Below are positions 10,201 through 22,333 of a stretch of 64,000 nucleotides of DNA, one piece after another. The stretch comes from Dentipellis sp. KUC8613 (Eukaryota; Basidiomycota; Agaricomycetes; Russulales; Hericiaceae), in assembly GCA_002286715.1 (NCBI GenBank), contig NSJX01000088.1, positions 1 to 64,000 of the forward strand. The letters run 5' to 3'. How positions within the stretch are numbered: the stretch's first letter is position 1; each line of letters begins with the position of its first letter. The notes beneath the pieces were generated by a model, which did not search any database, had not been told where the DNA came from, and saw only the letters and a list, made by a program, of their open reading frames with translations. Position numbers and translations under genes: made by a program.

Positions 10201-11594
10201 TGGGATGCACGGCTGCGCCTTTCTGGGCCTGTCAATGCAGCTGCGCAGATGAGACCTAGATCTGAGGCGCCATCCTCGACGGCGATGTTGATGTCGATGT
10301 GGGTGCAGTGAAGTCGACCTCGACGTCCGTGCTATAGACGATCCTCGGCGCTCAGAAACTCTAGAAATAAAGCAACGTCGCTCGTCAGCGCTCAGCTGGG
10401 GCTGAGAGTGAGTATGGCATTCCAGTCTCTAGATGGGAGGACGAGAGGATGATCAAGCACGGAGGGGGGGGCTGAGAAAACGCACCTGAGACGCTCATAT
10501 CGAGTCGAGAGCTGCATCTGCATCTCCACCTCCGATTGCAAGAAGGGTTCCCGAGATTCACGATCACATCCGCACAGATCAAGTGCAATCTCCTCACCTC
10601 GCCTTCCTTCCTCAATTTCCACTTCCACTTCCACTTCCACTTACAGTACACTCGAGCTCGGACGCAGATGCGCTGACTCGGATGGGGCATCTCGGGCTTG
10701 GAATTGGAAGGCTCTGAATCGTGCACGGTGCAGCTGTAACCGAGAACGAGAACGAGCGGGTTGAGGCTCAGGTGACCCTGCGTCGAATCTCGAATCTCGA
10801 ATCTCGAATCTTGAATCTTGATATTCAGCGGTCCACAGTCCGGTCAGACGCGGGGTAAGTACTGTAAGTATGGGGTGTGATGTCGATGTCAAGCACACAC
10901 GCACGTCATCTGCAACGAGCCAGAATACTACTACTCACGCCTGAGCCTGACTCTGCGCATGCAAGCTGAAACCCCGGAACAGACCAGCTGAAGAACGCGA
11001 CGGTGGCCACTGGCACGGAGGAGGGGAGCAGTGCTGGAAGGGCCGACGGAGGCCCAGACAGCTCCGGCAGCCGCAGGACTCGAAGCGTCGGACGCGGAGG
11101 TTAATATAAAAATAGCTCTGTGTGGTGGGTGGGACGGCACGTGCCGCGGGCGGGCGCCGAGGCCGGCGGCACGCACGCGAGAGGTTATCTGGAACCTGGA
11201 GGCATGTGGGTCCTCCCGATAAACCCGACACAGAGACACCGGCACGCGCACGCCACGCCCGGTGAGAACGCGCACGCAGACTCAGGCCTCCGGTGCAGGC
11301 GAGCGCAAATTCAAATGGTGCGAGATGCAGGGACGAGGGATGGGGTGGGAGGGGAGGGAAGGGAGATCTGGACGGGGCACGGGGCGGCGGCGCGGGTGCA
11401 GGAGGAGGCTGGCTGGCAAAGCAAAGCGCAAGGGCCGACGACGTTTTCTGTCAGACGATGCTGTCATGGGCCGTGCGTCAGCGACGCCTTAAGACAGACC
11501 ATGGCTCCCACCCAGCACTCGATTTCCCCGACATCCCTCTTCGCCTCGTCTCCACTACTACTACCAGCACCACCACCTAGTCATCGCGGCCGCC
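7201..11594. other. 4.4 kb gene-poor interval
   Basis: I find no recognisable protein, tRNA or spliced gene. ORFs here, including a 222-codon minus-strand one at 8795-9463, have repetitive or random-looking composition. A plus-strand TATATAG at about 8243 precedes a short ORF from 8273, but nothing supports a gene. Short tandem repeats occur, for example (TTCCAC)n at about 10617-10643 and (GAATCTC)n at about 10784-10821. The right end is the promoter of MFS1. Confidence 0.5.
9950..10515. repeat. Diverged tandem duplication in intergenic DNA
   Basis: Segments at about 9950-10135 and 10300-10515 share a series of blocks in the same order: a GACGATCC start, AACTC-AGAAATAAAGC, a GTCAGC block, an A-A-ATG-A block and CACCTGAG. 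Neither copy has coding potential I can support. Confidence 0.55.
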
Positions 11595-14394
11595 ATGTCC
11601 TCCGCGCAGCACGACTCGGACACGATGGTGCATGTGGCCGCGCGCCCTGCCGACAAGGACTCGCCCCGCGGCTCGGCGGAGACGATCGCGGAGCACGCGC
11701 ACGAGCCGACGGCAGACGAGAAGCGCGCGCGCGCGACGGAGGGCGAGGGCGAGGCGGGGGGCGAGGGCGAGGGCGATATGTTCGATCGGCTCGAGGGGTT
11801 CACGGCGAGCGCGGACGAGCCCGACGTGTACCTCGTCGACTGGGACGGCCCGCACGACCCTGCGAATCCGAAAAAGTGCGTGTATTGCGCGTGGATTTGT
11901 TGAGATTGTTGAAGGGCTGACGCGCCGCAGCTGGTCGTTCCGCAAAAAGTGGATCGCGACCGCCGTCGTGTCCTGCTTCACGTTCATCTCCCCCGTCTCC
12001 TCGTCCATGGTCGCGCCCGCGTCGCCGCAGGTCGCGGCTGAGTTTGGCGTCACGAACGATGTGGTGATCGCCATGATGACCTCTGTGTTTGTGCTCGGCT
12101 ACGGTGCGCACTGTTCGAGCATGCTACGATTCGCTTGTTTGAATTTGAATTTTATTGATATTAGCGTTCGGCCCGCTCGTGCTCGGCCCGCTCAGCGAGC
12201 TGTTCGGCCGCTCGCGTGTCTTGCAGCTCGCGAACATGTGGTACTTTGGTGAGCACCTGGACCTGTTTCCTCTCAGCCACCTCCCTCGCACGCACAATGC
12301 ACATCACATGCATTCCCGAACGTCATCGGGAATCCACGTGCTCGCAGTGGCCTTCCCCTTCCCGAAATAGCCTCTCTCCCGCCTCTCTTCGTTTAGTGCT
12401 GACGCTTTGGGACTGGCAGCATGGAACCTCGGATGCGGCTTCGCGCAGAACAAAGGCCAGCTCATCGGCTTCCGCTTCCTCGCCGGCCTCGGCGGCTCTG
12501 CGCCTCTCTCCGTACGCCCTTTCTCCCTCCCTTTCCTTCCTCCCTCCCCACTCATCACTCATGTCCGCGCGCGCAGGTCGGCGGCGGCGTGCTCGGCGAC
12601 GTGTGGCACGCCGAACAGCGTGGACAGGCGATCGCGGTCTACTCGCTCGCGCCGCTGCTCGGGCCTGTGATTGGCCCGATTGCGGGCGGGTGGATTGCGG
12701 AGCGCTCGACGTGGCGCTGGGTCGTGCGTACCCCTCCCCCCTCCTTCCCCCATTGCTCGCGAGCCTCGTGCTGATATGCGTGCAGTTTTGGTCCACGACG
12801 ATCGTCGACGGCGCGATCCAGCTCTTCGGGCTGTTCTATCTGAAAGAAAGTGCGCGCACACATCCGCAGCCCTCCTCGCTGAATCTACTGACGCACGCGC
12901 GCACCGCCACCAGCGTACGCCCCGATCCTGCTCGAGCGCAAGGCATTCCGCATGCGCGCCGAGCTCGGGCTCAACGCGGACATCCGCACCAGTCGGGGTG
13001 TCAGCCACTCGAAGGTCGCGGATCCGGAGAAGGGACGCAGGGTGATGATTAAGACGGTGTTTTCGAGCGGGCGCGAGTGCGTGTCTTCTTTTGTCCATCA
13101 CTGCCCCATCTCTTTTTCGGCGCGTATACCGTCTTTTTCGGCGCATATACCCCTTTTTTTCGGCGCGTATACCCCCCTCTTGGCGGCGTATATAGCCACT
13201 GTCCACTACACGCTTTGAGGAAAAAGACGAGCGGTGCTGACGAAGGGTGTGCGTGTGTGCAGGTGGCAGGCGATCGTGCGCAAGGCGCTGTTCCGCCCGT
13301 TTATCCTCTGGGTGCAGGAGCCCATCGTGCAGCTGCTCGGCGTGTACATGGCGTTCGTGTACGGGCTCATGTACCGTGCGTTCCCCATCTCCTCCCTCTC
13401 TTTACCTCTTCCTATGCTAACCTTCTTCCCTCCCCCCCTACCATCACGCCCCCGCCCCGTCCCACTCCACGCGCTGACCCCCGCACACGCGGCACACACC
13501 AGTGTTCATCACGACCCTGCCCGGGATCTTCGAAGGCGTGTACCACGAGCGCGTCGGCATCGCCGGGCTGCACTACCTCGCGCTCGGCGTCGGCCTCACG
13601 GGCGCCTCGCAGGCGAACGCGCGCCTGCTCGACCGCATCTACAAGCACCTCAAGGAGAAGAACGGCGGCGTGGGCAAGCCGGAGTTTAGGCTCCCTTCGA
13701 TGTTCCCTGCCACGGTGTTTTTGCCGGTGGGGTTGTTGATTACGGGCTGGACGGCGAGAAGGAGTGTGTTTTGGATCGTGCCGGATATTGTGAGTGGTTG
13801 GCGCTTTTGCTGTCTTTGTTTTTTTTCGCTGTTTTTGCCGTTTTTGCCGTTTTTTTTTTTTTTGTGTTTGGCGTGCTTACATTGTGTGCGGGTGTGTTTG
13901 GCAGGGCATTGCGTTTGTGGGTGCCGGCGTGATCTTGACGTTTCAGAGCATCACGACGTATATTATTGATGCGTTCACGCTGCACGCTGCGTCCGGTGCG
14001 TTTTCCTTCTCCCCCCCCTTTCCCTCTCTTTCTCCGCTCCTGACCATCCGTTTCTCTCCTCCGCTCCCTCTCTTCCCTTCCCTTCCCTCCCCTACCATCT
14101 CCTCCGCTCCCCATCTCCCCGGCACTTCCCCACTCCCTATCGCGCGCGCCAACGACCACATGTGCGTGTACGAATGCATGCGCGCGCACAGCCCTCGCCG
14201 CAGCGACGTTCCTCCGCTCCATCGCCGGCTTCGGCTTCCCGCTCTTCGCGCCCGCGATGTTCAACGCGCTCGGGTACGGCAAGGGAGATACGATTCTGGC
14301 TGCGGTCGCGATTGCGGTCGGCGGGCCTGCGCCCTGGCTGTTCTGGCACTACGGCGAACGCATCCGCCAGAGCAGCCGCTATGCGACAAAATAG
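11595..14394 (+). CDS. DHA1 major facilitator transporter (MFS1)
   Basis: Eleven exons (11595-11875, 11931-12103, 12165-12248, 12420-12511, 12577-12723, 12786-12849, 12914-13076, 13263-13375, 13503-13789, 13905-13995, 14192-14394) give 565 aa. A ~93-residue acidic cytosolic tail ends in NPKNWSF. Then come the 12-helix DHA1 landmarks: SSSMVAPA in TM1, GPLSELFGRSR (motif A), FRFLAGLGGSAPL, and LAPLLGPVIGPIAGGW (motif C, typical of drug/proton antiporters), WRWVFW, and GFGFPLFAPAMF near the C-terminus. The expected role is proton-coupled export at the plasma membrane; substrate unknown. Compared with its five paralogs it lacks two introns (inside exons 9 and 11) and has a longer central loop (exon 7, 163 nt). 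It is convergent with MFS2. Confidence 0.95.
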
Positions 14395-15017
14395 CGCGCC
14401 GCCGCGCTCCTGCTCCCTGCTCCAGATTTTCTAACTCCTGCCTCCATTGCGCCTGGGTCTGGACTGGACGACGCTACGCTACGCCATGTCATGTCATAAG
14501 TATGTTGTGGTGGCGCTGTATATATGCTACGACCCGACGCGTGGCATTCAACTGCGACGATGGCATGGCGATGCTCAGACCTCCGAACACGCATTTAGTG
14601 CATTCTCATATTTACCTCCTCATTTTACACTCCCGCCTCCGCATCCTATGACTCCGTCACTCCGTCACGACCTGCATCTGCACATGCACACTCACGTCGC
14701 GCCACTATCCACCAGCTATTACCCATCACCTGACACGCACCGACATCTAGTACCATATACCGCCCCCGCCCCGCACCGGACACGATACGCTTAATGCCTC
14801 CTTCCTCTATCCTACGTCCTCACGCCTTCGAACGCACACGTACTAGTCATGCCCGAGTTGATTTGCACACTTAGATTTCTGTTTTACTTCTTTTACGCTG
14901 CATTTTGCATTGTTGATTGTGCATTGTTGATTGTGCATTGTTGGTTGTCCTTTGTAGTCTTGCTTTGCTTTGTTAGCTTGTGATTGTGATTGTTTTGTCC
15001 GGTGTGGTTTGTCTGGT

Positions 15018-15058
<41 letters not shown>

Positions 15059-15538
15059 TTGTGGTCGTGGTCGTGGTCGTGGTCGTGGTGATCGGTGACA
15101 GCATTGTTCAAGCGACCGCTAATCATATAAGATCTAGGGCTGAGATTTGAGTTTAGGAAGAGTCGGGGTGGGGTGGGTTGGGGTTGGGTTAGGCTAGGCT
15201 AGGCTGGTGCGGGTGTAGGTGAATGCGGAATGTGATTATTGGATATTAGTATCGGTTAGGGGTAAGGTATGTGCGTGATGTGATGTTATATATACGTGCT
15301 CTGTGTTGAATCAGAACAGTAACCTAGCCTGCTATGTACGGACGTTTGCGAGTGTCCGTGCCGATAAGTATCCGGACCCGTATCTGTCACAGTATCTGTG
15401 TCCGTGTGCGAAATAGAAATGCGTTCCTAAACCCCAAACCTCAAACCTCAAACCTCAAACCTTCACTCAAACCTCAACCTTCACCCTCACTCCACCCTCG
15501 CTTCACCAATCCCCCAAGCTGAAGTCCAGCGGCACAAG
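14395..15538. other. Intergenic between convergent MFS1 and MFS2, rich in simple repeats
   Basis: No gene is seen. The stretch contains several low-complexity tracts, including T/G-rich units near 14897-14945, the hexanucleotide array below, and a (CAAACCT)n-like tract near 15436-15480. Confidence 0.6.
15019..15088. repeat. GTGGTC hexanucleotide microsatellite
   Basis: About eleven near-perfect GTGGTC units, interrupted once by TTT near 15058. Confidence 0.9.
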
Positions 15539-18331
15539 CTACCTCGCGCCCCCAGGAGCGACGGTAGCGCCCCCAGGAGCAACGGCAACGGCAGCGGCAG
15601 CAACAACGGCGGGCGCGCGCCCCGCGTGCCGGCTCATCCCGCGGATGCGCTCGCCGTAGTGCCAGAAGAGGACCGGGCTGCGGAGTTGGGCATGTCAGCG
15701 TCAGCGTCAGCGTCAGTGGTGGGAGGGTGGGAGGAAGGGACGGGATGAGAGATGGACTGATGTGAAAGAGATAAAGGGAGGAAGGAAGAGGAAGAGGAAG
15801 AGCGGGGGATGGGGCAGCAGAAAGGGGGAAAGAGGAAAGGAACGCGGCGGAGAACGAGTAAGAACGGCAGAACGACCAAGGAAGGCGGAAGGAACACGAC
15901 GAAGGGAAACGACGAAGAACGAAGAACGGAGTAAAAGCAGAAAGACACGCACACGGGCGCCGCCGCGAGCGCGCACGCCGCGAGCACGGTGTCGCCCTTC
16001 CCGTACCCGAGCGCGGCGAAGAGCGCGGGCGCGAAGAGCGGGAAGGCGAAGCCGGCGAGCGAGCGGAGGAAGGTCGTTGCGGCGAGGGCTGGATTTCATT
16101 GTTCGTCAGTGTCGTGTATTCGGCAGGGAAGATGTGGATAGGGAGGATGGCGTGGGTGGGGATGGGGGAGGAGGGGATGAGGATGAGGAGGGACGTGGGA
16201 AAAGAGGAAGGAAGGGGAAGGGAGGGAGGGAGAGACGCACCGGATGCGGCGTAGAGCGTGAACGTGTCGATGATGAACGATTGGAGACAGAGGTTCGTGA
16301 GGATGACGCTCGCGCCCACGAGCGAGATGCCCTGCAAAACGGCACGTCACCACGATTCACAATGCAGACATGAGTATTTGTCTGTGTGCAGGCTGAGATC
16401 GCGGCGCTTACGATGTCGGGGACGAGCCAGAACACGTGTTCCTGGGCCGTCCAGCCCGTGATGAGCAGGCCGGCCGGGAGCAGGAGGGTGGTCGGGATCA
16501 TCGGTGCTGCGCGGATTGCGTCAGGCATTAATATTTCAGTGTCGAGAAGAAGAGGGAGAAGAGATGGATGACTGACGCAGCCGGTACTCGGGCTTCGCGA
16601 CGCCGCCGTTCTTCGAGGAGAAGTACACGAACGAGCGGTCGAGCAGGCGCGCGCCGAGCTGCGCGCCGACGCCGAGCCCGAGCCCGAGCGCGATGTAGTG
16701 CAGCCCCGAGGGCCCGACGCGCTGGTGGTATGTGCTTTGGAAGATCGCGGGGAGGGTCGTGATGAAGACTGTTGCAGTGGGTAAGCGGTAGGCGGTGAGT
16801 GGTGAGTGGGAGGTGGAAGCGACTCTGGGGGGCGTACGGTAGAGCAGCCCGTAGACGAAGGCGAGGTAGGAGCCCATGAGCTGCACGATGGGCTCGAGCG
16901 CGAAGAGGCGCAACGGGCGGATGAGCGCGTTTTTGAGGATCGTTTTCCAGCTTTTGCCAAACATGAGTGTTCGCACGCGAGTGGCGTACGTGATTAATAA
17001 AAGAAGGGGAGGGTGTGGGGCTTACTGCCGATCCTGGTTCGAGTATATCGTGCGCACGACGAGGTTGGGTTTGTCGGAGTTGGACGCGCGGATGAGAGCG
17101 GCTTTGCGCTCGAGGAGGACGGGGGCGAAGGCTGGCAGCGTAGAGCGTTAGATTAGAGATTGATTGCGGAGTGAGGGTGAGCGTACGTACATTCGCGGAG
17201 GTAGAGGAAACCGACGATGCCGATGCATGCGTCTACGACGGTTGTGGACCAGAACTATAGCATGTCAGATGTCAGGTGGATTTGAGATGGATGAAGAGGG
17301 TACGCACGACCCAGCGCCATGTCGAATCCTGCGCGATCCACGCTCCCGCGACAGGTCCAACGACAGGTCCGAGGAGCGGTGCGAGAGCGTATATTGCCAA
17401 CGCTTGTCCTCGCTGTGCGGGATGCCAGACGTCTGCGAGGACACCGCCGCCGATCTAGTAGCAGCAGAATTCAACGTCAAAGACACAAGTGAAGGAAAGA
17501 AGGTCGTACTGAAAGCGCAGCTGATCCGCCAAGCCCGGAGAGAAAGCGGAAAGCGATCAGCTGTCCTGTGTTTTGCGCGAAGCCGCAGCCGAGGTTCCAT
17601 GCTAATCTCTCGAATCAGCCCAGGTCGAGACAAGAGTAGGTGGCGAACGCTGACCGAAGAACCATACATTGGTGAGCTGAAGAACCGGCGAGCGGCCATG
17701 AATTTCGCTGAGCGGACCCCACAGCAGCGGACCAATAGCTTTGTCCAAGTCAAGAAACATGAATCACCGTGAAGAAATAACAGCGTACCGTATGCGCACA
17801 CGAATATGGACGTCACCATGGCTATCACGACCGTGCTATGAATGCCAAACTCGGACGCGATCTGGTCTGCGGCGGGCGCGACCATGGAGGACGAGATGGG
17901 CGAGATGAAGGTGAAAGAAGAGGCGAAGGCGGTGGCGATCCATTTTTCGTGGATTGTCCAGCTGTGAGCAAAGTCAGCATTGCAGCAGTGGAAGGGCGAG
18001 GAAGGGGAGGATAAACGCACTTCTTTGGGTTCGCGGGGTCCTCGGGGCCGTCCCAGTCGACGATGATGACTTCTTCGTCCTCTTCCTTGTCATGGCTATC
18101 GGTGGCATCTGGGGCACCTTGCCGAGCGCTGGTCATGGTGGAGCTCGCGGTATGTTCTGAACCATGATCAGAAACGACTTCAACCGAGCGGTGCCCACGG
18201 TGGGCCGTATCTTCGTCAGCTGTAGCTTTCTCCTTGTCTGTCTTCTCTCCTTCAAGAGACTGCACATCCAGGGCTGGCATCGCGTTTGCATTAGTGTCGT
18301 TGGATGAAGATGAAGGTTGGGGGTCGGGCAT
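15539..18331 (-). CDS. DHA1 major facilitator transporter (MFS2)
   Basis: Thirteen exons (18021-18331, 17789-17961, 17655-17738, 17510-17601, 17308-17454, 17191-17254, 17026-17131, 16838-16950, 16577-16768, 16412-16506, 16241-16331, 15953-16088, 15539-15677) give 580 aa. The landmarks match the other paralogs: a long acidic N-terminal tail ending DPANPKNWT, SSSMVAPAADQ, GPLSEIHGRSP, AWNLGCGFAQN, LAPLLGPVVGPVAG and FWHYGERIRGMS. It diverges most around TM2-3 (GPLLWGP, TNVWFF). The final exon is twice the usual length and adds an Ala/Val-rich tail with a repeated VAPGGA motif. Expected to be a plasma-membrane proton-coupled exporter; substrate unknown. Confidence 0.95.
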
Positions 18332-18443
18332 ATATCAAGCGAGTCCGCGAACGAGTAGGTTAGCTCTAGGTGGGATAACGGCTGGAAAGGTGAGTGGGAG
18401 GGTAGCAGAAGGTGATGGGCCCAGCTCCCATGATCCATGAGGG

Positions 18444-18450
18444 CTATATA
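18444..18450 (-). promoter_or_regulatory. TATA box of MFS2
   Basis: TATATAG on the minus strand, about 113 bp upstream of the ATG at 18331. Confidence 0.4.
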
Positions 18451-19047
18451 CTAGAGCTGGGCGAGGCGAAGGAGGGCGACCATTGGACCGCACGGAGGTC
18501 GGACGGAGATCCGTCCATGGGCACGGAGACGCCCATTCTGTAAGATTCTCTGGTTGCAGAAGCAGATAGCTCTTCTAGCAGTACCTGTATAGTCTCGGTA
18601 AATTCTGAGCGCGTCTTTCAAAGAATGCTGCGAGCCAGGAGAGAGCAATATGCGATTTTGAGTGGAGTGACGAGGAGAGCTTGCTACGACTGTTGGCGTT
18701 CGGCTGCCGGCGGACTTTCAATCGCGATTTGTCCGTCGGTCTCCGTTTTCACCTCCGTTGACGTGCGTAACGAGCTCCAGGCAGGGAGTGTCTTTCGTTC
18801 GCGTCCTCCTGCGTCCGCTGCAGTCTATAGCATGTCATATAAATGTTATGGTACGCTATTAAATACGCTGGTTATTCTGACCTTTGTCAGGTTCTATCGA
18901 ATCTGCCGTGCCTACTCAAATATTTCAGGACGCTATTGGCAACGAAATCTGGGATTAAATGGAAAGATTCGGCCCCAGCATCGCTTGAAAATGACTCTTA
19001 TGTCTTTTGGCAGGCTTTTCTATGCTAAAATCGGGGAATTCTAGTAC
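18451..19047. other. Intergenic, relatively AT-rich
   Basis: No gene recognised. The part around 18830-19040 is visibly more AT-rich than the surroundings and may be old transposon debris, but no element ends are visible. Confidence 0.4.
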
Positions 19048-20195
19048 GAATATCTGCTCTGCTAATCGACAAGTCACGCCCCGCCACACGTGTTCACGAC
19101 GCGTCGCGTCTTAGGGGGCCCGCCAGCCTCCAGCCTCCGTTTACTGGACCAAACAGAGCCAGCCAGCCCACATTATTTAAAGCCGCCCACTGTCTCGCTT
19201 TTTCTCCATCGTCTCTTGACCTTCGACCACCACCATCCCCAGCGGGTCCCGCCTCCGCCTCCCTCTCCTCTGTGGTCGACGACGCCCTCAGCCTCTCACC
19301 TCATCCTCACCTCTCGTCTACCTTCACCATCCTACCTCTCTCTCACCGCCGTTGACAACATCCGCCAACGATGAGTGCAAGATATCGCCTGTCCAACCCG
19401 CTCGCCATGTCCGCCGCCCAAGTCCTCCACCATACACGCACCTAAGCCCACGCCGCTGTGCCTCGAGGTATCAAGGTCAACGTTTCGAACTGTGTGATGT
19501 GTGCGTACCCTCCTTCTCCCATCGTCGCTCGCTTAGCTCACCTATCTCGACAGAAGTACCTCGAACCATCAACGGCAACTCTCTTCAACATTCTGCCCGC
19601 CCGCCATGCCCGCCGCCCACGCCCGCCGCACAAGTTGTCAACTATCAAGTACCCAAGCGTGTGTCTAAATGCTTCAACATGCCTGTCAAGGTCAAGGTTG
19701 TGAGATATCGAATAAGGTGTGCTTTGCCGACTTGAGCGTGAGCCTTTGACTGCGTATCTTCCCGCAACCTGGGGGCGCTCTTCAAGCCCAAGATCAGTTG
19801 CGTGTTCTCCTTCTTTCCTCGTCCTCCGCCTAACGCGCCCGTTCCGACAGGCGTGCATCAACCCTTCAAGACAATTGCAACACATGATCTATATTTCGTC
19901 CACTACGATACCCGTACGCACTCATACTATACCCTTTTTACTATATTTTCTTGGAGGTTCTCGGCGGAGTGCTCCAGACGCCGGGGAGTTATGACGGGCT
20001 AGGGGCAACCGACACCCGTTCCCTGAGCACGCAAGAGGCAGAAGCCCAGGCTGCAGATGCCGAAAGGTGCCAGGTTTATATCCGGTGGTCTTGCTTTTAA
20101 TGGCCGGGAGTACTTCGTCGGGGCCGGGCGGCAGGGGCGCCTTCGATGCCCTGTTTTTTACTGTACCTTTTTTGGCTTCGGTTTACTGTACTTGG
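19048..20195 (+). repeat. Dispersed ~1.1 kb repeat, copy A
   Basis: Co-linear, diverged blocks are shared with 37574-38695 in the same orientation: GAATATCTGCT at the left end, then CACGTGTTC..CGCGTCGCGT, CGTTTACTGG-CCAAAC followed by a TATA-like motif, a pyrimidine-rich stretch, a block around GAGCCTTT..GTATCTTC, and a well conserved 3' block (CCGGGGAGTTATGACGGGC... through AAAGGTGCCAGG). The promoter-like head and UTR-like body suggest a transcribed gene-like or retroelement-derived unit, but no continuous protein is shared. Confidence 0.75.
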
Positions 20196-20225
20196 CGGGC
20201 GGGCGGCAGGCAGGCAGGGACGAGG

Positions 20226-20450
20226 TGGCTGACAGTCGCGGGTTGAATGGTGAGTCGGTTGGGCTTTGCTTTACGAATATCTTTTCTAACTCGTCGTTTT
20301 TGCAGGGATATAGTTGTCATTTACGATACACTTCGATGCAAATGGAATAGGTTTGGTTTGTGGTTCGATCTCTTCTCAAGCCTGCGTTCAAGACCGCTCG
20401 ACTAGCTTCGTCACGATTTAGGTGCGCCTTCTTCTTTCAAACAGGTCACA
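20226..20450 (+). repeat. Spliced-looking repeat unit, copy 1
   Basis: Matches 21585-21840. Both contain a stretch that looks like an intron (GTGAGTCGGT ... TTTTTGCAG) flanked by conserved sequence such as TTCGATGC-AATGGA and GGTTTGGTTTGT. No protein reading frame is conserved between the copies. Confidence 0.65.
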
Positions 20451-20569
20451 AACACAACTTCAAGTTTACCGGTGACGTCGATTCAAGAATAGAAACGGTA
20501 CGTTACTTTGTTTTTATCTAGTTCTTTCTCGCACTCATGACCTTCTTCACTTTTCGATACCAACGCTCA

Positions 20570-21475
20570 TCCCTCCCTCCATCTCACCTCGTCGTGCAAC
20601 CTCCCCTGCGTTCGTCCCTTTCCTTCCATATCTATCCCATGCTCTCCTCCCCCGCTCCCATCACACCGCTCCCAACCCCATCGTCGTCCACCTCCGCCCT
20701 TTCCCCCTTGCTCCATTCTCACCGCCACCCTTCTCCTCTTCCTTGCCATCACTCTTATTCTCGACTTCACATTGCTTCCCCCTGCTTCCGATTCATTGCT
20801 CCCCTTCTCCACCGCACTCCCTCACCACCGTCCACCCCCTCCACCACCGTCCACCCCCTCCACCATCGTCCACACCCACCACCACCATCATCCCGCTCCT
20901 CCTTTATCACCCCGCTCCTTCACCATCATCCCGCCCCTTCACCATCATCTCGCTCCTTCACCATCATCCCGCTCCTCCACTATCATCCTACCCACCCACC
21001 CTGACATCCCCTCCCTCCTTGATATCCCCTCGCTCCCCGCCATCCCCTCTCGCTCCCGCCATCCTCCCTCGCTCCCCACCATCTCCCCTCGCTTCCTGCC
21101 ATCTCTCCTCTCGCTCCTTGTTGTCCCCGCACTCACTCCCTGCCATCCCTCCTCTCATTCCCTGCCATCTCCCTTCTCGCTCCTTGCCGCACCTCTCTCT
21201 CCCTTCCGTCATTCATCTCCCTTTCGTCGTCGCATATCACCGTCACCCTCTCCCGTCCTTCGTCCCACTCATTGCTACCCTTTCCCCCGTGTGTCTCACT
21301 CGTCTTACCCTTCCCCATTCCTCGCACTCCTCTATCGCTGTCACTTCACTCCCGCCGCTGCTTGCCATTTTTCTCATCCCACTCACCATCCTTTCACCTC
21401 CCGCCCGTTTACCATCGCTTCCGTCCCGTCACTCCCTACCACCGCCGCCAACCCTTTTTCTGCGACATGTTATTC
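20570..21475. repeat. Pyrimidine-rich (CT/CCATC) tract of ~0.9 kb
   Basis: Strongly strand-asymmetric C+T-rich DNA composed of degenerate units such as CACCATC, CCCGCTCCT and CTCGCTCC. The long ORFs across it are low-complexity artefacts. Confidence 0.8.
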
Positions 21476-21584
21476 ACCACGGTTCGTTTCATTCCATTCG
21501 CCTATTCTAATTCTCATCGACACGAGCACCGCAACATCGAAGGTACAGAAATACTCCGGTGGGCGGCGGGCAGGGAAGAGGCGG

Positions 21585-21840
21585 GAAGCCGGTGGTCGCG
21601 GGCTGGATTGTGAGTCGGTCGGGATTTGATTGCAATGAGATCTGCTGACTCGCGATTTTTGCAGGATAGAGTTGTCTTTTATGATCCGCTTCGATGCGAA
21701 TGGATTGGGTTTGGTTTGTAGTTTGATCATTCTTTCTGAGTCTACATTTAAGACCGCGCGCGCTCGACCGGCTTCGCCGCTTTACGATCCAGGTATGTCT
21801 TTGTATTCTGGATAGGTCGCAATCCGGGTTTCAAAGCGGA
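21585..21840 (+). repeat. Spliced-looking repeat unit, copy 2
   Basis: Second copy of the unit at 20226-20450, same strand, on the other side of the pyrimidine tract. Confidence 0.65.
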
Positions 21841-22333
21841 CGAATCATTGAACTGGTACGTATCTCTGCCTTCATCCCGTCGTGGCTCGTACTGACTACA
21901 CTTTTCCTTTTCGTATGCTCCTGCATTTGTCCTCTCAACGCCGTCGCCTATCAGCCCTAGAAAACGTAACAGCGTACGTCTGTATCCGTACCCTACTGCT
22001 CTTCATCGGCTCACCACTGGCACGCGCCCTTCATCTTCGCCTACACTCTACTCTCCGGTGAAGACGACCATACAGAACTTTTATTCAATGTACGTGCATA
22101 CTCTGGCGGGACAAGATATAGATATATCGATACAACCTCTAAACGTATGCAGGTAATTATCGGTGCTAATGTAAACGGGTATCAATGCAGAAGTGACTAA
22201 CGATATCACAGTGACTGTCCAGATGCGAAACAATTCCAACCCCAAACAAATTCGAATCTCGCCAAGATATCCATCGTTTCCTCGTCATAAGACCCTTACA
22301 AAAAGTTGAGACGAGCTGAGCATTAGGTATGCA
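21841..22333. other. Intergenic, 3' flank of MFS3
   Basis: No gene or further repeat recognised. Confidence 0.5.

Noticed and set aside
11632..12252. Arg-rich 206-codon ORF inside MFS1
   Set aside because: Alternate frame of MFS1 exons and introns; the true frame is fixed by the conserved MFS motifs.
15019..15088. Possible CRISPR-like or telomere-like array
   Set aside because: It is a plain GTGGTC microsatellite with no unique spacers, and a eukaryotic context rules out CRISPR.
20537..21629. Long overlapping plus-strand ORFs rich in Ser, Pro, His and Leu
   Set aside because: They are translations of the pyrimidine-rich tract; three frames are simultaneously open and none has a protein-like pattern.
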